From CAVVUC01 sp963751395 (GTDB taxonomy: Bacteria > Verrucomicrobiota > Verrucomicrobiia > Chthoniobacterales > Chthoniobacteraceae), in contig CAVVUC010000003.1 in the NCBI GenBank assembly GCA_963751395.1, positions 372,001 to 436,000 on the forward strand: DNA of 64,000 nucleotides, written 5' to 3'. The translations under genes were made by a program, and so were the position numbers. The notes under the pieces were generated by a model. It had not been told where the DNA came from. It was given only the letters and a program-made list of their open reading frames with translations, and did no database searches. Below, in pieces: positions 8,374 through 16,444 of the stretch (position 1 is the first letter of the stretch; each line of letters begins with the position of its first letter).

Positions 8374-9301
8374 ATGAAAGTAGCAATCATCGGTGGTGGT
8401 GGACGTGTCGGATCCTGCGCGGCTTTCGCGCTGCAATGCTCGGGCATCGTCAAAGAACTCGTGATCCTCGACGCCAATCAGGCGACAGCCGAAGGCGAGG
8501 CGCTCGACCTGCTGCACGGCGCGGCATTCTGCGCGGATCAAGACATTTACGCCGGCACCTACGCCGACTGCGCGACCGCGGACATCATCTGCATCACCGC
8601 CGGACTGCGCCGCAAGCCGGACGAATCGCGCCTCGACTTGATCAACCGCAACGTCACGCTTTTCCGCGGCAATTCTCAAGAGCCTCAAGGAAGCCGGGAT
8701 GAAAAAAGACGCGATCATTTTCGTCGTCTCGAACCCTGTCGATATCCTCACCTATCTCGCGCTCAAGGAAACCGGTCTGCCGGAAAACCAGGTCATCGGA
8801 CTCGGCACCGCGCTCGACACTTCGCGCTTCTGCTCGCTCATCGCATCGGTTTTGAAACTCCCGCCCACACAAGTCCGCGCGATGATTCTCGGCGAACATG
8901 GCGACTCAATGGTGCCGATCTGGTCCTCGGCAACGGTCGATGGATTTCCGCTGCTCAAATTCCCCGGCATCACACCGAGTTTCCAGACGCAGATCTTCGA
9001 GCGCACGCAGAAGAGCGGCGCGGAAGTCATCTCGCGCAAAGGCGGCGCGGGCTGGGCGGTCGGTGTCGCCATCCGCGAAGTGATCGACTGCATCGCGCTC
9101 GATCGCAAGCGCGTCCTGCCGGTTTCTAGCTACGTCAAAGGCATCTACGGAATGCGCGACGTGTCGATCAGCGTGCCGACGATCGTCGGTCGCAGCGGCG
9201 TCGTGCAGCAGATCGAGGTCGAGCTTTGGCCGAAGGAAATGAACGGCCTGCAAGCTTCCGCCAAAGCACTCAAAGACACGATCGGCAAGCTGCAGAAGTA
9301 G
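8374..9301 (+). CDS. Lactate/malate-type dehydrogenase of the BMC, one frameshift
   Basis: An NAD-dependent 2-hydroxyacid dehydrogenase. The Rossmann start MKVAIIGGGGRVGSCAAFAL and the catalytic GEHGDSMVPIWSS segment are clear. PVM-type microcompartment loci carry such a gene; it may recycle NADH inside the shell or process lactaldehyde products (inference). The frame breaks near 8670: after NVTLFRG one extra A (CAATT) must be removed to continue as ILKSLKEAGMKKDAIIFVVS. The second part runs in the frame of 8699-9301. It is the last gene of the operon; a palindromic repeat follows 16 bp later. Confidence 0.86.
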
Positions 9302-9316
9302 GCTCGCAAAAGCGGT

Positions 9317-9395
9317 GTCATCCTGAGCGCAGCGAAGGATCCCGCAAAGGATGCCAGGCGTGCCTTGTGAGATCCTTCGCTGCGCTCAGGATGAC
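9317..9395. repeat. Perfect 25-bp inverted repeat, end of BMC operon
   Basis: Arms 9317-9341 and 9371-9395 are exact reverse complements and begin GTCATCCTGAGCGCAGCG. The element follows the ldh stop and immediately precedes the integrase remnant, so it marks the junction between the operon and the integron debris. It could also act as a hairpin terminator or mRNA stabiliser. The same family is found at 3138-3228. Confidence 0.85.
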
Positions 9396-9413
9396 GCGTC
9401 TTTCCTACTCCTG

Positions 9414-9754
9414 CGCAAATATCCCAACGCCTCGCGCGAGTGGCCCTGGCAGTTTCTGTTTCCTTCTGCCACGCTTTGCCCCACCCAGGAACCGGCAGGG
9501 TTGCCAGATTCCACATTCATGACGCCTCCATGCAGCGCCAGTTCAAGGAAGCCACGCGCAAGGCCAGCCTCTCCAAACCGGCCACCTGTCACACGCTTCG
9601 CCATTCCTTCGCCACCCACCTCCTCGAAAGCGGGGTGGACATCCGAACCGTCCAGGATTTGCTCGGCCATTCCGATGTCTCCACCACGATGATACACCTT
9701 CACGTCATCAAACGCCCCGGAGCAGGAGGCCCCAGCCCTCTGGATTTGCCGTAA
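9414..9754 (+). pseudogene. intI: Integron-integrase-like tyrosine recombinase, C-terminal remnant
   Basis: Only the C-terminal half of an IntI/Xer-type recombinase remains. RKYPNASREWPWQFLFPSAT (9414-9480) is in one frame and continues after a frameshift near 9480 as RTGRVARFHIHDASMQRQ, CHTLRHSFATHLLESG, VQDLLGHSDVSTTMI and GGPSPLD. The box II R-H residues (TLRHSFATH) and the LLGH motif are present; the usual tyrosine motif Y-T-H appears as HLHV, so the nucleophile is lost. The GG..SPLD ending and the REW(P/S)WQ segment are typical of integron integrases. It is truncated at the palindrome ending at 9395 and cannot be active. Confidence 0.8.
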
Positions 9755-9846
9755 TTTTTCTTGATCCCATATTTCCGGAGTGCAAACTGCCCCAATAAAA
9801 AGCCGACGGCAGGATTTCCGCTTTTGGGCGACATTTGCCGGAGTTA

Positions 9847-9887
9847 AGTCGCCGGCGACATTTTACCTACAAATGTCGCCGGCGACT
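9847..9887. repeat. Perfect 17-bp hairpin after the integrase remnant
   Basis: Arms 9847-9863 and 9871-9887 are exact reverse complements around the 7-base loop TACCTAC. It lies between the integrase remnant and the AT-richer gene at 9908. It may be a terminator or a remnant recombination site; a GTTAAGT just left of it fits GTTRRRY, but no matching RYYYAAC partner is seen. Confidence 0.7.
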
Positions 9888-9907
9888 CAATAACACTGTT
9901 CGCCAAT

Positions 9908-10432
9908 ATGAATAGCACCCTGCAACCCAAGACCTTTATGACATTGCTTGTCTTGGGCTTACACTTGCTATGGTCCCCGCCAAATCTCAATGCAGGGAGA
10001 CCGGTGGAGGGCACACTAAATCTGCAAGGACTGACGAGACAATCCGGGATCTTGGTTGGCCTCTCACATCCCTACACAGTAAAATTCTCAGTTCCGCAAG
10101 ACCCCGTGCTGGCTTCTGCCGATGACGGAAATTCTTGGTTCTCTATTTATGATGCCCATTCGGGAAAAACAATTTCTGAGGAATGGTTTGACATAATTAT
10201 GCCTCGGGATTGGAAGCCCACGAAAAGAAAACCCAAGCTGGAGATTACCCTTTGTGTTCTTCGAACCGAAGATGGGAGCTTGTTCTTGTATTCGACAGAT
10301 AACGAGATGTGCCGATTTAAGATAAGCCGGGGAAAGCGCTATATGGTAGAGTTCTCGCTGAAATACTCACGAAAGGATCATCCTATCGCGAATTACACTA
10401 GTCGGCGGATTAATTTGGTCGTACGCAAGTGA
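9908..10432 (+). CDS. Unknown secreted protein in an AT-richer, cassette-like gene
   Basis: A 174-residue protein I do not recognise. Residues 8-30 (KTFMTLLVLGLHLLWSPPNL) look like a signal peptide with an AG cleavage region, suggesting export. The rest is beta-rich in appearance (LVGLSHPYTVKFSVPQDP, CRFKISRGKRYMVEFSL). Base composition is visibly richer in A and T than the surrounding genes, and it sits directly downstream of an integron integrase remnant. A gene-cassette origin is therefore plausible. No clear ribosome binding site precedes ATG 9908. Its stop overlaps a possible GTG start of a small ORF. Confidence 0.6.
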   Translation: MNSTLQPKTFMTLLVLGLHLLWSPPNLNAGRPVEGTLNLQGLTRQSGILVGLSHPYTVKFSVPQDPVLASADDGNSWFSIYDAHSGKTISEEWFDIIMPRDWKPTKRKPKLEITLCVLRTEDGSLFLYSTDNEMCRFKISRGKRYMVEFSLKYSRKDHPIANYTSRRINLVVRK

Positions 10433-10539
10433 GCCAGCCGATTCAGAATGGGAAAAATGTTTACTACAAATATGACACCAAGGCAGGCGAACCCGGCGCT
10501 CCTGCCAACCCGCAATCACGCTTTATTTTCGTACGATAA
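10429..10539 (+). CDS. Possible 36-residue ORF or gene fragment
   Basis: A GTG at 10429 overlaps the TGA of the preceding gene (GTGA). The frame encodes MSQPIQNGKNVYYKYDTKAG and ends at TAA 10537-10539. Composition is protein-like, but no family is recognised and it could be the tail of a lost cassette gene. The remaining sequence to 10620 shows no gene or complete recombination site. Confidence 0.25.
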   Translation: MSQPIQNGKNVYYKYDTKAGEPGAPANPQSRFIFVR

Positions 10540-10620
10540 GGTTTCTGGTTCATCAATGTCACCAGTCGCGGGTGGCAGAGCTTAGGCGTTCGCCGGATTG
10601 CGCGAGATTGCGCCCGACCG

Positions 10621-10919
10621 ATGAGCGCAGTGCTCGAATTTCTTCCGGAGGCCAAGTGTGATGCAACGAGGCAACCCGGTTTTACGAGCGGCGTGTTCCA
10701 GGCTTGGGAGCGCGGTTTTGCACCGAGGTTGAGAGCGTCTGTGCGGCCATCGTTCGTCAGCCGCTTTTGTGGCGCGAGCGCCGCGGCGGCTATCATCGCG
10801 TCAACATCCCCGGATTTCCTTACTACGTCGCATACGTCATCCGCAACGAACGCATTTTGGTCACTGCCGTTGGACACGCCAGCCGTCACCCCGACTATTG
10901 GAAGCGGCGCGAATTCTGA
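10621..10919 (+). CDS. ParE/RelE-family toxin, one frameshift
   Basis: This resembles the small ParE/RelE toxins of toxin-antitoxin modules, which act on gyrase or on ribosome-bound mRNA. The start MSAVLEFLPEAKCDA (from ATG 10621) continues, after a one-base shift near 10664, as EATRFYERRVPGLGARF. The frame then stays open to the typical C-terminus FPYYVAYVIRNERILVTAVG and ASRHPDYWKRREF. No antitoxin gene is visible on either side. It ends 13 bp before an attC site, the usual packing of an integron cassette, and cassette-borne toxin genes are common. The frameshift would inactivate it if real. Confidence 0.72.
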
Positions 10920-10931
10920 ATGCGAACGAAC

Positions 10932-10995
10932 GCCTAACAATAAAGGGTTCAGCGGAGGCGAGGCACGAGCCCTCCGACTGCACCCATGGTTGAAC
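10932..10995 (+). other. Putative integron attC site
   Basis: GCCTAAC at 10932-10938 fits RYYYAAC and GTTGAAC at 10989-10995 fits GTTRRRY, 64 bp overall. Between them, GGGTTCAGCGGAGG and CCCTCCGACTGCACCC pair as imperfect inner arms with unpaired bases. This matches attC architecture of two simple sites, paired inner arms, extrahelical bases and a short loop. It follows the toxin stop by 12 bases. Confidence 0.65.
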
Positions 10996-11289
10996 AAGCC
11001 CGCCGAACAAAGTGGCACGGCCTTATGCTTCTTATGTTTTCCGGTTCGCTCCGGTTGGAGTCCACTGAACCGGTTCGCGCAAAGCCCTGGCATTCCGGCG
11101 TGGCCTGCTGAGGCTCATTTTCGCTGACGGAACCGTGATTCCCGGGCGGCTGCTGGCGGTAAATGGCGGCGTCGAGCCGCTCTTCCCGGCAGGAGTGCGC
11201 GAGGGAGCGCAGCCTCTTCGCAGCGACTCTTGAGAAGCGTGGCCTTTGGGGAGACCCACGAAATTTTTTCTGAGGCTTGGAAAAAGCTG
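10996..11289. other. Intergenic stretch without a recognised gene
   Basis: About 290 bp between the attC site and the convergent pdhC stop. It contains short inverted segments (for example CCGGTT copies near 11040-11077) but no ORF with homology that I recognise. Confidence 0.5.
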
Positions 11290-12540
11290 CTAGATCAGCA
11301 TGAGCGTCGGGTTCTCGATCAACCGGCGCAGCTCGGCGAGATACTCGGCTCCGATGGCGCCATCGACGACGCGGTGATCGCAGCTCATGCCGATGGACAT
11401 GCGCTGGCCGGGGACGATTTCGTTTTTGTCGTTCACGACCGGCTTTTTCACGATCGCGCCGACGGACAGGATGATCGCCTGCGGCGGGTTGATGATGGCC
11501 GAGAAGCTGTCGATGCCGTACGCGCCGAGGTTCGAGACGGTGATGGTCCCGCCCTGGTATTCCTCGGGTTTGAGCTTCTTGCTGCGCGCGCGGGTGGCGA
11601 GGTCTTTCACCGCTTCGCTGATCTCGCGCAGCGTCTTGGTTTGCGCATCGCGGATGACGGGAGTGACGAGGCCGTCCTCGATCGCAACGGCAACCGCGAG
11701 GTTGATGCTGCTGTATTCGATGACCGCGTCCTTGTCGAAGGAGGCGTTGACCTTCGGAATCTTGGTCGCGGCGACGATGGTCGCTTTGAGGATAAAGTCG
11801 GTGACGGTGATCTTCGGCTGGCCGGTTTTCTCCGACGCCGCGTTGATCTCGGTGCGGAGGCGCATCAACTCCGAGGCGTCCACTTCGACGTTGAGGTAAA
11901 AATGAGGGATCGTCGTTTTGCTCGTGAGGAGTCGTTCGGCGATGACTTTGCGCATGCCGCTGAGCGGGATGCGCTGCTGCGTGCCGGTCGAAACCGGAGC
12001 CGCACCGCGCGGAGCGGCCGGCTGCGGACTGACCGTGCGCGCGCCCGGTTTTGCTCCCAGAACGTCGCTCTTCACGATGCGCCCGCCGGGGCCGGTTCCC
12101 TGGATTTGTGAAAGATCGACGCCGCGTTCTGCCGCAAGTTTCGCCGCGAGCGGGGAGACTTTGACACGTTCGCCGTCCTGCTTCGCCGAGACGATCTGCG
12201 CCGAGGCGGCAGGCGTTGCCGCCTTCGCGGGTTTCGGTTCGGGCGCCACCGGAGCTTTCTTCTGCGGGGCGGGCGCCGCTTCAGGGCCGGGTTCTGTTTC
12301 TCCTTCTTCGAGGAGGATGGCCATCTTCGCGCCAACCGCGATCTTTGCGCCCTCTTCGATCAAAATGTCATGCAACGTGCCTTCATCGAAAGCCTCCATT
12401 TCCATCGTCGCCTTGTCGGTCTCGACCTCGGCAAGGATGTCGCCGACCTGGATTTTGTCGCCTTTCTTTTTCCGCCACTTGACGAGGGTTCCCTCGGTCA
12501 TGGTGTCGCTGAGTTTTGGCATTTCGATGGAGATGGACAT
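11290..12540 (-). CDS. pdhC: Pyruvate dehydrogenase E2, dihydrolipoamide acetyltransferase
   Basis: A 416-residue core enzyme of the 2-oxoacid dehydrogenase complex, transferring acetyl from lipoamide to CoA in the cytoplasm. One lipoyl domain (about 1-80) carries the lipoylated lysine in VETDKATMEMEAF. An Ala/Pro linker, an E3/E1-binding domain (VSPLAAKLAAERGVDLSQIQ, about 150-185) and the catalytic domain follow, ending with the active-site CDHRVVDGAIGAEYL. It is last in a pdhA-pdhB-pdhC operon, 29 bp after pdhB. E3 is not in the window. Pyruvate is the likely substrate because the E1 genes are of the pyruvate type. Confidence 0.93.
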   Translation of the reverse strand: MSISIEMPKLSDTMTEGTLVKWRKKKGDKIQVGDILAEVETDKATMEMEAFDEGTLHDILIEEGAKIAVGAKMAILLEEGETEPGPEAAPAPQKKAPVAPEPKPAKAATPAASAQIVSAKQDGERVKVSPLAAKLAAERGVDLSQIQGTGPGGRIVKSDVLGAKPGARTVSPQPAAPRGAAPVSTGTQQRIPLSGMRKVIAERLLTSKTTIPHFYLNVEVDASELMRLRTEINAASEKTGQPKITVTDFILKATIVAATKIPKVNASFDKDAVIEYSSINLAVAVAIEDGLVTPVIRDAQTKTLREISEAVKDLATRARSKKLKPEEYQGGTITVSNLGAYGIDSFSAIINPPQAIILSVGAIVKKPVVNDKNEIVPGQRMSIGMSCDHRVVDGAIGAEYLAELRRLIENPTLMLI

Positions 12541-12569
12541 GGTCTTAAAAAAGGAAGTTGAGATGCGGG

Positions 12570-13544
12570 TTAAGCGATCGAGAGCACTTTCTGAACGACG
12601 CTCTCGGGGCCGGGCAACTGGGCTTTCTCCAACGGCGGCGAGTAAATCGCCGGCGCGTCGAGCGCCGAGACACGCAGGACGGGCGCATCAAGATCGTCGA
12701 AGGCTTTTTCCTGGATCGTCGCCGCGATCTGCGATGACACGCCGCAAAACGGCTTGCTCTCCTCGACGAGCACGGCTCGGTTGGTCTTGCGCACCGAGGC
12801 GAGGATCGTCTCCTCATCGAGCGGACGGATCGAGCGAAGATCGATGACTTCGGCGTCGATGTTGTGGTCGTGTTTCAAAATCTCGGCGGCTTTGAGCGAA
12901 GTGATGACCGCGCGGCCGTGGGCGATGATCGAGATGTCGGCCCCTTCGCGCTTGACGTCGGCGAGGCCCATCGGGATGAGGTATTCGCCCTCGGGCACTT
13001 CCCACGACTCGCCGTAGAGCAGGGTGTTTTCCATGAAGCAGACCGGGTCGTTGTCACGGATCGCGGTTTTCATCAGCCCCTTCGCGTCGTAAGCGGTGGC
13101 GGGGCAGACGACCTTGAGGCCGGGCGTGTTCGCGATGAAATTCTCGGGCGTGTGCGAATGGGTCGCGCCGACGCTCGTGCCGCCGTTCGCGGGACCGCGA
13201 ATGACGATCGGGCAGTTGATCAGCCCGCCGGACATGTATCGGACGCAACCGGCGTTGTTGATGATCTGATCGAAGGCAACGTAGGCGAAACTCCAGAACA
13301 TCAGCTCGACAACCGGGCGCAGTCCGAGCATCGACGCGCCGACGCTGAGGCCGACGAATCCGGCTTCGCTGATGGGCGCATCGACCACGCGCTTGCTGCC
13401 GAAGCGCTTCCAGAGACCTTCGGTCACTTTGTAAGCGCCGTTGTACTCGGCGACTTCCTCGCCTATGATGAAGACGTTTTCGTCGCGCTCGATTTCCTCG
13501 GCGAAGGCTTCGTTCAGGGCTTTTCGATAGGTGATGGCCGGCAT
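12570..13544 (-). CDS. pdhB: Pyruvate dehydrogenase E1 component, beta subunit
   Basis: A 324-residue transketolase-like beta subunit. It pairs with the alpha subunit to decarboxylate pyruvate with thiamine diphosphate. Visible family segments are MPAITYRKALNEAFAEEIER, VFIIGEEVAEYNGAYKVTEG, the RVVDAPISEAGFVGLSVGAS region and the C-terminal transketolase domain with AVLVEESKPFCGVSSQIAAT. The start at 13544 follows the pdhA stop by 5 bp. The frame stays open further upstream through pdhA, but that part is non-homologous. Confidence 0.94.
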   Translation of the reverse strand: MPAITYRKALNEAFAEEIERDENVFIIGEEVAEYNGAYKVTEGLWKRFGSKRVVDAPISEAGFVGLSVGASMLGLRPVVELMFWSFAYVAFDQIINNAGCVRYMSGGLINCPIVIRGPANGGTSVGATHSHTPENFIANTPGLKVVCPATAYDAKGLMKTAIRDNDPVCFMENTLLYGESWEVPEGEYLIPMGLADVKREGADISIIAHGRAVITSLKAAEILKHDHNIDAEVIDLRSIRPLDEETILASVRKTNRAVLVEESKPFCGVSSQIAATIQEKAFDDLDAPVLRVSALDAPAIYSPPLEKAQLPGPESVVQKVLSIA

Positions 13545-13549
13545 GGGTG

Positions 13550-14665
13550 CTAGTCGTTGAAAAAGTGTTTGCCCGTGCGCCCGGCTTCGGTGCCCTTGTC
13601 CACCTCGTAGTAAACGTCGGAAAAAATGTCGCGCTCCTCCGGGAACGGGCTCTCCTCGGCGAACTTGCCGGCGGCGATCGCATCCTCGCGGGCTTCGCGG
13701 TCGATCGCCGCGGCCTGCTCTTCGGTGATCACTCCCTCGGCAATGAGCTGTGTGCGCCACAGATGCACGGGATCGTGATGCGTCTTGTAGTATTCGATCT
13801 CCTCCGCGGTGCGGTATTTCTTCGCATTCGCATCGGCGACGGAGTGCCCGTAGTAGCGGTAGGTCGAGATTTCCAAAACTGTCGGGCGAGACTCGTTGTG
13901 GGCGCGGTCGATGGCGATCTTGGTCTTCGCGCGGACTTCGTAAAGATGATCGCCGCAGACTTCGTCCCACTTGATTTCGTAGCCTTCGGCGCGCTCGGCC
14001 AGGTTCTTCTTGAAGGCCGAGGAACGCTCGAGGCTGGTGCCCATCGAGTACTGGTTGTTTTCGATGACGTAAATGACCGGAATGTCCCAAAGCGACGCGA
14101 GGTTCAGTGACTCGTGGAAGACGCCCTGATTCACCGCGCCGTCGCCGAGAAACGTGAGGCAGGAGCCTTTGAGCCCCTTGTATTTCAAGGCGTAAGCAAT
14201 GCCGAGACCGAGCGGGGTCTGTCCCGCCACGATGCCGTGACCGCCCCAGAAGTTTTTGTCCGGCGCGAAATAATGCATCGACCCGCCCTTGCCTTTCGAG
14301 CAGCCGGTCGCCTTTCCGAGCAGTTCCGCCATGCACTCGTTCATCGACATGCCGACCGTCAACGCGTGACCGTGATCGCGGTAAGCGGTGATGACGTGAT
14401 CGTTCGGTCCGAACAGCGAAAGCGTGCCGACGGCGACCGACTCCTGCCCAATATAGAGATGCAGAAAGCCACCCATCTGGCCCATGTTGTAATACTTGAG
14501 GCTGGTCTGCTCGAAACGGCGGATGCGCATCATTTCGCGCAGAAACCGAATCTTGTCCTCGGCCGAAAGGGAGAGGTTCACCTCTGCGCCGGCAAAGTCA
14601 GCCGAGGTTGCGGTGGACTCCAGGAGCGTCTCGGATTGTTCAGTTGGTATGGGAGAGTCGGACAT
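13550..14665 (-). CDS. pdhA: Pyruvate dehydrogenase E1 component, alpha subunit
   Basis: A 371-residue thiamine-diphosphate enzyme subunit. The cofactor motif GDGAVNQGVFHESLNLASLW is clear, as are IRRFEQTSLKYYNMGQMGGF near the start and the GGSMHYF segment. ATG 14665 (MSDSPIPTEQSETLL) is chosen; a TTG at 14707 is in frame but adds a weakly conserved tail. It begins the pdhABC operon; a promoter should lie in the 217-bp gap to the thymidylate kinase stop, but none is obvious. Confidence 0.93.
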   Translation of the reverse strand: MSDSPIPTEQSETLLESTATSADFAGAEVNLSLSAEDKIRFLREMMRIRRFEQTSLKYYNMGQMGGFLHLYIGQESVAVGTLSLFGPNDHVITAYRDHGHALTVGMSMNECMAELLGKATGCSKGKGGSMHYFAPDKNFWGGHGIVAGQTPLGLGIAYALKYKGLKGSCLTFLGDGAVNQGVFHESLNLASLWDIPVIYVIENNQYSMGTSLERSSAFKKNLAERAEGYEIKWDEVCGDHLYEVRAKTKIAIDRAHNESRPTVLEISTYRYYGHSVADANAKKYRTAEEIEYYKTHHDPVHLWRTQLIAEGVITEEQAAAIDREAREDAIAAGKFAEESPFPEERDIFSDVYYEVDKGTEAGRTGKHFFND

Positions 14666-14882
14666 CTCTATCGAAAATCTTGTTCCAAACGGCGCCCCCG
14701 CTTTCAAAGCAGGATCGCAGGCGCGTTTGTGCGCCTCGCACAGGTCGCTGGCTCCTAGTGCGGGGACTCAGATACACGGCGGCAAACCAACTGTAAACAG
14801 GAAATCACCTCCCGGCCTGAAAAGCTTTTGCGGCAGTTCGGCGAACTCCTAGTGACCTGCGGCAACGACCCGGATGTGCAGC

Positions 14883-15617
14883 TCAGCTTTTCGGCGCAGT
14901 TCCCGAAGCGGGAACCTCGGGCTCGACTCCGATTCCGAGCGACTGCGAAAGTTTTTCCTGAAGATCGCGCTGGATGTTTTCGACCCGTCGATTGGCGTTG
15001 ATCGTTATGAACCGGTGTTCCGAGCTCATGCGCTGGAACTCAAGCTGGAGCATGCGCTGGTATTTCACAAAGCTGTCGAACATGTCGCGCGAAAGCCCGA
15101 GATCCATGCCGGATTCCCAGTAGTCGAGTGTCGCGTTCTTTTGAAAATTTCGCTCCACGAGCTGGCGGGCACTGGTGCGAAAATAAAAGACGGCGTCGGG
15201 CACCAGCGCGGGGCTGTAAAGATTGCGCACCCAGCCGGGGTCCGCGCCACGCACGAGGTCGCGCGCCATGAGCGTGTAGATGTAGCGGTCGGCGAGAACG
15301 ATGAGGCCGGCGCGAAGGGCGGGAATGATGGCGTTGAGCAGTTGATCAAAGAAATCGGTCGCGTAAAAAAGACTCAAGGTGGTGCGAGTCAAGACGTTGC
15401 CTTGCTTCGCTTCTTCGAGTTCTTCGCTCACGAGGTTGGAGCGGCGCAAACCCATGAGGCGCACGGCGTAACCGTTTGCTTCGAGCCACTGGCTCAGCCG
15501 CGCGATCTGGGTCGAGCGCCCGGAGCCGTCGGCCCCCTCGATAACGAAAAGTTTGCCGGAAAACCTGGAGTTCTTTACCTCCGGAGGACGACGTCCTATG
15601 AACTTCTTTTCTTTCAT
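14883..15617 (-). CDS. Thymidylate-kinase-like P-loop kinase, paralogue 2
   Basis: A 244-residue thymidylate-kinase fold protein. The P-loop VIEGADGSGRST (Arg in place of the usual Lys at the position before Ser/Thr), the VLADRYIYTLMARD segment and an AMP-like substrate region are visible. Its start overlaps the stop of the neighbouring paralogue (ATGA at 15614-15617), so the two are co-translated and may form a heterodimer. The altered P-loop (GSGRST versus GSGKST in the partner) raises doubt that it phosphorylates dTMP. N- and C-terminal tails are longer than in Tmk. Confidence 0.8.
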   Translation of the reverse strand: MKEKKFIGRRPPEVKNSRFSGKLFVIEGADGSGRSTQIARLSQWLEANGYAVRLMGLRRSNLVSEELEEAKQGNVLTRTTLSLFYATDFFDQLLNAIIPALRAGLIVLADRYIYTLMARDLVRGADPGWVRNLYSPALVPDAVFYFRTSARQLVERNFQKNATLDYWESGMDLGLSRDMFDSFVKYQRMLQLEFQRMSSEHRFITINANRRVENIQRDLQEKLSQSLGIGVEPEVPASGTAPKS

Positions 15618-16297
15618 TTCGACATTTGCCTTCGAAAAGTTGCGAGGTCGATTCGCTGGGAAATAAGACTGCGCACCTCCGCTTGCTGCGCGTGGATTTC
15701 TTTGGTCGCATCAATGGTGACGAACGGGAACTTTTTCTTCATCTCGGAATACTCCTTGAGAATTTTTCCCTGGAAAATTCGGAAGCTCTCATACGGATCC
15801 GTGGACCATGCCATGTCGAGCCCCGCTTCGTGATACTTGAGTTCCGGACGGCCTTCCAATATACGCGTAAGCGACACTTCCAGAGGAACTTCGAAATAAA
15901 ACGTGAGGTCCGGGGCAACCGCGAAGCTGTAAAGTTCCGCCACCCAGTCGGGGTCCACCCCGCGAACAGCGTCGCGCGCCAGAGCCGTATAAACATAACG
16001 ATCCGCCAGGACGATGAAACCTGCCCGAAGCAACGGCAGAATCTGTCGCTCGTAGCGATCCGCAAAATCGGTCGCGTGAATAAGAGAAAAGGTGGTCGGG
16101 GTGAGGAGCTGGCGTTTCTTGCCTTTCGAGGTCGCTTTCTTGACGAGGACGGAGGAGTTCCACTCGGTGAAATAAACGCGGGAGCCCTGAAGTTCCAGCC
16201 AGCGCTTCACCAAGTAGATCTGCGTGGACTTGCCCGACCCGTCCAAGCCTTCGACGGCGATGAGTTTTCCGGGGTAATTGCGTTGAGACTGAACCAC
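15614..16297 (-). CDS. Thymidylate-kinase-like P-loop kinase, paralogue 1
   Basis: A 227-residue protein with a canonical P-loop (AVEGLDGSGKSTQIYLVK), the DRYVYTALARDAVRG motif and a YHEAGLDMAWSTDPYESF region. It may phosphorylate dTMP to dTDP. It is the upstream member of a tandem overlapping pair; the partner has a non-canonical P-loop. The pair is divergent from cytidine deaminase across a 147-bp AT-richer gap. Confidence 0.82.
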   Translation of the reverse strand: MVQSQRNYPGKLIAVEGLDGSGKSTQIYLVKRWLELQGSRVYFTEWNSSVLVKKATSKGKKRQLLTPTTFSLIHATDFADRYERQILPLLRAGFIVLADRYVYTALARDAVRGVDPDWVAELYSFAVAPDLTFYFEVPLEVSLTRILEGRPELKYHEAGLDMAWSTDPYESFRIFQGKILKEYSEMKKKFPFVTIDATKEIHAQQAEVRSLISQRIDLATFRRQMSK

Positions 16298-16444
16298 GCG
16301 CTAAGTTTCAGGAATTGAAATTGAAATGCAACGAAAACCATCTGCAGCGTTTTGGATATTTTGTAAAGCGCATAAAGACAGAAACTTAGGCCGCTCATTG
16401 TCGTGTTTGCATTGCTTCGGAGAATGCGATAGTTGTTGGGGCTC

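Noticed and set aside
4432..8751. Large minus-strand reading frames opposite the BMC operon
   Set aside because: GC-rich antisense shadows of shell, dehydrogenase and aldolase genes, with no recognisable domains.
9841..9887. Second attC site
   Set aside because: GTTAAGT fits GTTRRRY, but there is no RYYYAAC partner at the other end and the stem is perfect, unlike attC.
11230..12111. Plus-strand reading frame opposite pdhC
   Set aside because: Antisense shadow of a clearly homologous gene.
12570..14336. Long minus-strand reading frame extending pdhB upstream
   Set aside because: The upstream part overlaps pdhA in another frame and has low-complexity Arg-rich sequence; only 12570-13544 shows E1-beta homology.
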